DNA from: a bacterium
GTDB taxonomy: Bacteria; Bacillota; Bacilli; Lactobacillales; Streptococcaceae
DNA: 16,465 bases
NCBI GenBank assembly: GCA_905221505.1
Contig: CAJNDL010000041.1
Location: forward strand, 1 to 16,465
Direction: 5' to 3'
Made by a program: the position numbers and the translations under genes. The notes under the pieces were generated by a model. The model saw only the letters and a program-made list of their open reading frames with translations, was not told the DNA's origin and searched no databases. Of the stretch, positions 15,745 to 16,465 are shown piece by piece (the stretch's first letter is position 1; each line of letters opens with the position of its first letter).

Positions 15745-15761
15745 CTTAAAGAAAACTTAAA
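15732..15761 (-). promoter_or_regulatory. CiaR-box promoter of the lic operon
   Basis: The minus strand carries TTTAAG-TTTTC-TTTAAG (15745-15761), an exact match to the CiaR direct repeat with 5-bp spacing. A -10-like TATTAT/TATATT (15732-15739) follows, placing the repeat over the -35 region as in known CiaR-activated promoters. In pneumococcus the lic operon belongs to the CiaRH regulon, so function here follows from homology and an exact site. Confidence 0.85.
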
Positions 15762-15796
15762 ATTAAGCTTTGAAACTTCAAAGTTATTACTTGACT

Positions 15797-15904
15797 TATA
15801 CTCAATGAAAATCAAAAAGCAAACTAGGAAGCTAGCCGTAAGCTGTACTTGAGTACGGTAAGGCGACGCTGACGTGGTTTGAATTTGATTTTCGAAGAGT
15901 ATTA
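15797..15904 (-). repeat. BOX element lacking boxB (A-C type)
   Basis: A 108-bp BOX copy with the boxC end on the left (TATACTCAATGAAAATC) and boxA on the right (TACGGTAAGGCGACGCTGACG, then TTCGAAGAGTATTA). Its length equals boxA plus boxC with no boxB. It shares the unusual TTTGAATTTGATTTTCGAAG variant with the copy at 10246-10399. It sits between the CiaR-type lic promoter and the divergent tacF start, and reads A to C on the minus strand. Confidence 0.9.
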
Positions 15905-15934
15905 CTGCCCTTCATTTCTTATTAGCTGACTTTA

Positions 15935-15954
15935 TGATATAATGAAAAACGAGG
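15935..15954 (+). promoter_or_regulatory. Extended -10 promoter and ribosome binding site of the tacF remnant
   Basis: TGATATAAT (15935-15943) is an extended -10 and consensus TATAAT; GAGG (15951-15954) is a binding site 8 nt before the ATG at 15963. The -35 region is weak. These signals look intact, so the truncated frame may still be transcribed and translated. Confidence 0.65.
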
Positions 15955-15962
15955 TAAATTGA

Positions 15963-16019
15963 ATGAAAAGTATAAAATTAAATGCTCTATCTTATATTGA
16001 ACTGCACCCTAAAAGTTAG
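15963..16019 (+). pseudogene. tacF: 5' remnant of tacF (teichoic acid flippase), truncated by insertion
   Basis: The frame opens with MKSIKLNALSY, which I recognise as the start of pneumococcal TacF, the polytopic flippase (~490 residues) for choline-bearing teichoic acid chains. After 11 codons the frame enters the arm of a large palindrome, adds IELHPKS and stops, giving an 18-residue peptide. The site is right for tacF: divergent to tarI, beside the CiaR/BOX intergenic region. No further TacF sequence appears downstream in the window. The flippase identification rests on memory of a short N-terminus plus synteny; the truncation itself is plain. A full copy may exist elsewhere, or another flippase may have replaced it. 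Confidence 0.65.
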
Positions 16020-16056
16020 ATTTTTTCTGTCTAACTTTTAGGGTGCAGTTCAATAT
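15994..16056. repeat. Perfect 27-bp inverted repeat; IS3-like mini-element
   Basis: Arms 15994-16020 and 16030-16056 are exact reverse complements around a 9-nt T-rich loop. The arms contain TGAACTGCACCC and AAAAGTTAGA, which resemble IS3-family (IS150/IS861-like) terminal repeats of streptococci. If the ends are TGAACTG...CAGTTCA (15998-16052, 55 bp), the flanking ATAT copies could be a 4-bp target duplication; because ATAT is itself symmetric this cannot be separated from a longer palindrome. There is no transposase inside, so this is either a collapsed element or a very small non-autonomous one. Confidence 0.75.
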
Positions 16057-16072
16057 TCTACATTTTTAATTT

Positions 16073-16270
16073 AGCTCTATAATATTACTATGGATATTAT
16101 AGAACCTATTTTGTTGTAGAAAAAAGTTCCATATGACCTATAATGAAAAGCGATCAAACAACTCATTAGAAAGATTCATATGGAACAATTACATTTTATC
16201 ACATAATTACTAGATATTAAAAAACCTAATATCCAGATTATGGATGTTGTTAATAGAGATACTCACAAAG
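16073..16270 (+). mobile_element. 5' fragment of an ISL3-family (IS1167-type) element
   Basis: About 200 bp matching my recollection of the left end and transposase start of pneumococcal IS1167-like elements. An imperfect hairpin (CTATAATAT at 16077-16085, ATATTATAG at 16094-16102) lies in the leader. The transposase frame begins at 16180. The element is cut off near 16270, where unrelated amidotransferase sequence begins, so its 3' end is missing. The left boundary is approximate, because I cannot confirm the terminal repeat by eye. Confidence 0.65.
16180..16270 (+). pseudogene. Truncated ISL3-family transposase with premature stop
   Basis: The start MEQLHFIT is followed by a TAA at 16204-16206. 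Continuing in the same frame gives LLDIKKPNIQIMDVVNRDTH, the N-terminal region of IS1167-type transposases before their zinc-finger part. The match ends near 16270, and the frame then runs into a TAG at 16324. So at least two lesions are present: a nonsense codon at position 9 and loss of more than 80% of the gene. It cannot encode a working transposase. Confidence 0.75.
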
Positions 16271-16465
16271 AAAGCGGCAATCCTTGCTACCAGTCAAGGT
16301 TGTCCACGACAGATTGTTCGCTTTAGCCCTAAACATTATGCTTTCCAAGTGCATTTAGAGTTTGATTTAGAAGCGATTGATTTATTGATTGCTGCGGATA
16401 GTGAAGAACGATTGATAGAACAACATCAAACATTATCTTTTGTTCAATCACCTGAAGAATTGCGT
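16271..16465 (+). pseudogene. 3' part of a class I glutamine amidotransferase gene, 5' end lost
   Basis: From the junction an open frame (+1 relative to the transposase) encodes 65 residues containing TSQGCPRQIVRFSPKHYAFQ then VHLEF. These are typical of GMP-synthase-like class I glutamine amidotransferases. His (16352-16354) and Glu (16358-16360) of the Cys-His-Glu triad are present, but the nucleophile Cys region would lie upstream and is absent. The frame is open from 16214 and has an ATG at 16244 inside the IS fragment, without a binding site. The frame leaves the window still open. The rest of the gene to the right may be intact to its natural stop, but the protein cannot be active without its N-terminal half. 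Confidence 0.72.

Overview
The window looks like chromosome of a mitis-group Streptococcus (S. mitis, S. pneumoniae or a close relative). The signs are the AT-rich base composition, pneumococcal-type TopA, DprA and LicABC proteins, two BOX repeats, a competence combox (TACGAATA) ahead of dprA, and a CiaR-type TTTAAG-N5-TTTAAG site ahead of the choline operon. Species cannot be settled by eye. Almost every gene is on the minus strand, so the map reads from right to left.

Right edge (15,905-16,465): a scrambled junction. A plus-strand start with its own promoter and ribosome binding site encodes MKSIKLNALSY, which I recognise as the N-terminus of TacF, the choline-teichoic-acid flippase that normally sits divergent to tarI. 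After 11 codons it is cut by a perfect 27+27-bp inverted repeat whose arms look like IS3-family ends. Next come the first ~200 bp of an ISL3/IS1167-type element with an early stop in its transposase, then the 3' part of a class I glutamine amidotransferase gene that runs off the window.

Choline/ribitol teichoic-acid operon (11,333-15,522, minus): tarI-tarJ-licA-licB-licC make CDP-ribitol and import, phosphorylate and CMP-activate choline. It appears to have a proximal extended -10 promoter and a distal CiaR-box promoter, and ends in a terminator. Competence/topology genes (8,041-11,286, minus): dprA, with a combox inside the tail of the licC terminator, then a complete A-B-C BOX element, then topA with its own promoter and terminator.

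Middle (6,150-7,935, minus): a YbaN/DUF454 membrane protein, a CutC-family protein and an MmcQ/YjbR-family protein.

Leucine operon (87-6,067, minus): promoter, a 17-residue leader peptide with three consecutive Leu codons, a terminator/antiterminator pair (classic attenuation), then leuA-leuB-DUF1294 gene-leuC-leuD-YrdC/Sua5-family gene and a strong bidirectional terminator. The genes are packed with gaps of at most 29 bp or a 4-bp overlap, so they probably form one transcript controlled by charged tRNA-Leu.

The most notable observation is the destroyed tacF locus. TacF is essential for choline-decorated teichoic acid export in pneumococcus, yet the upstream choline activation operon is fully intact.
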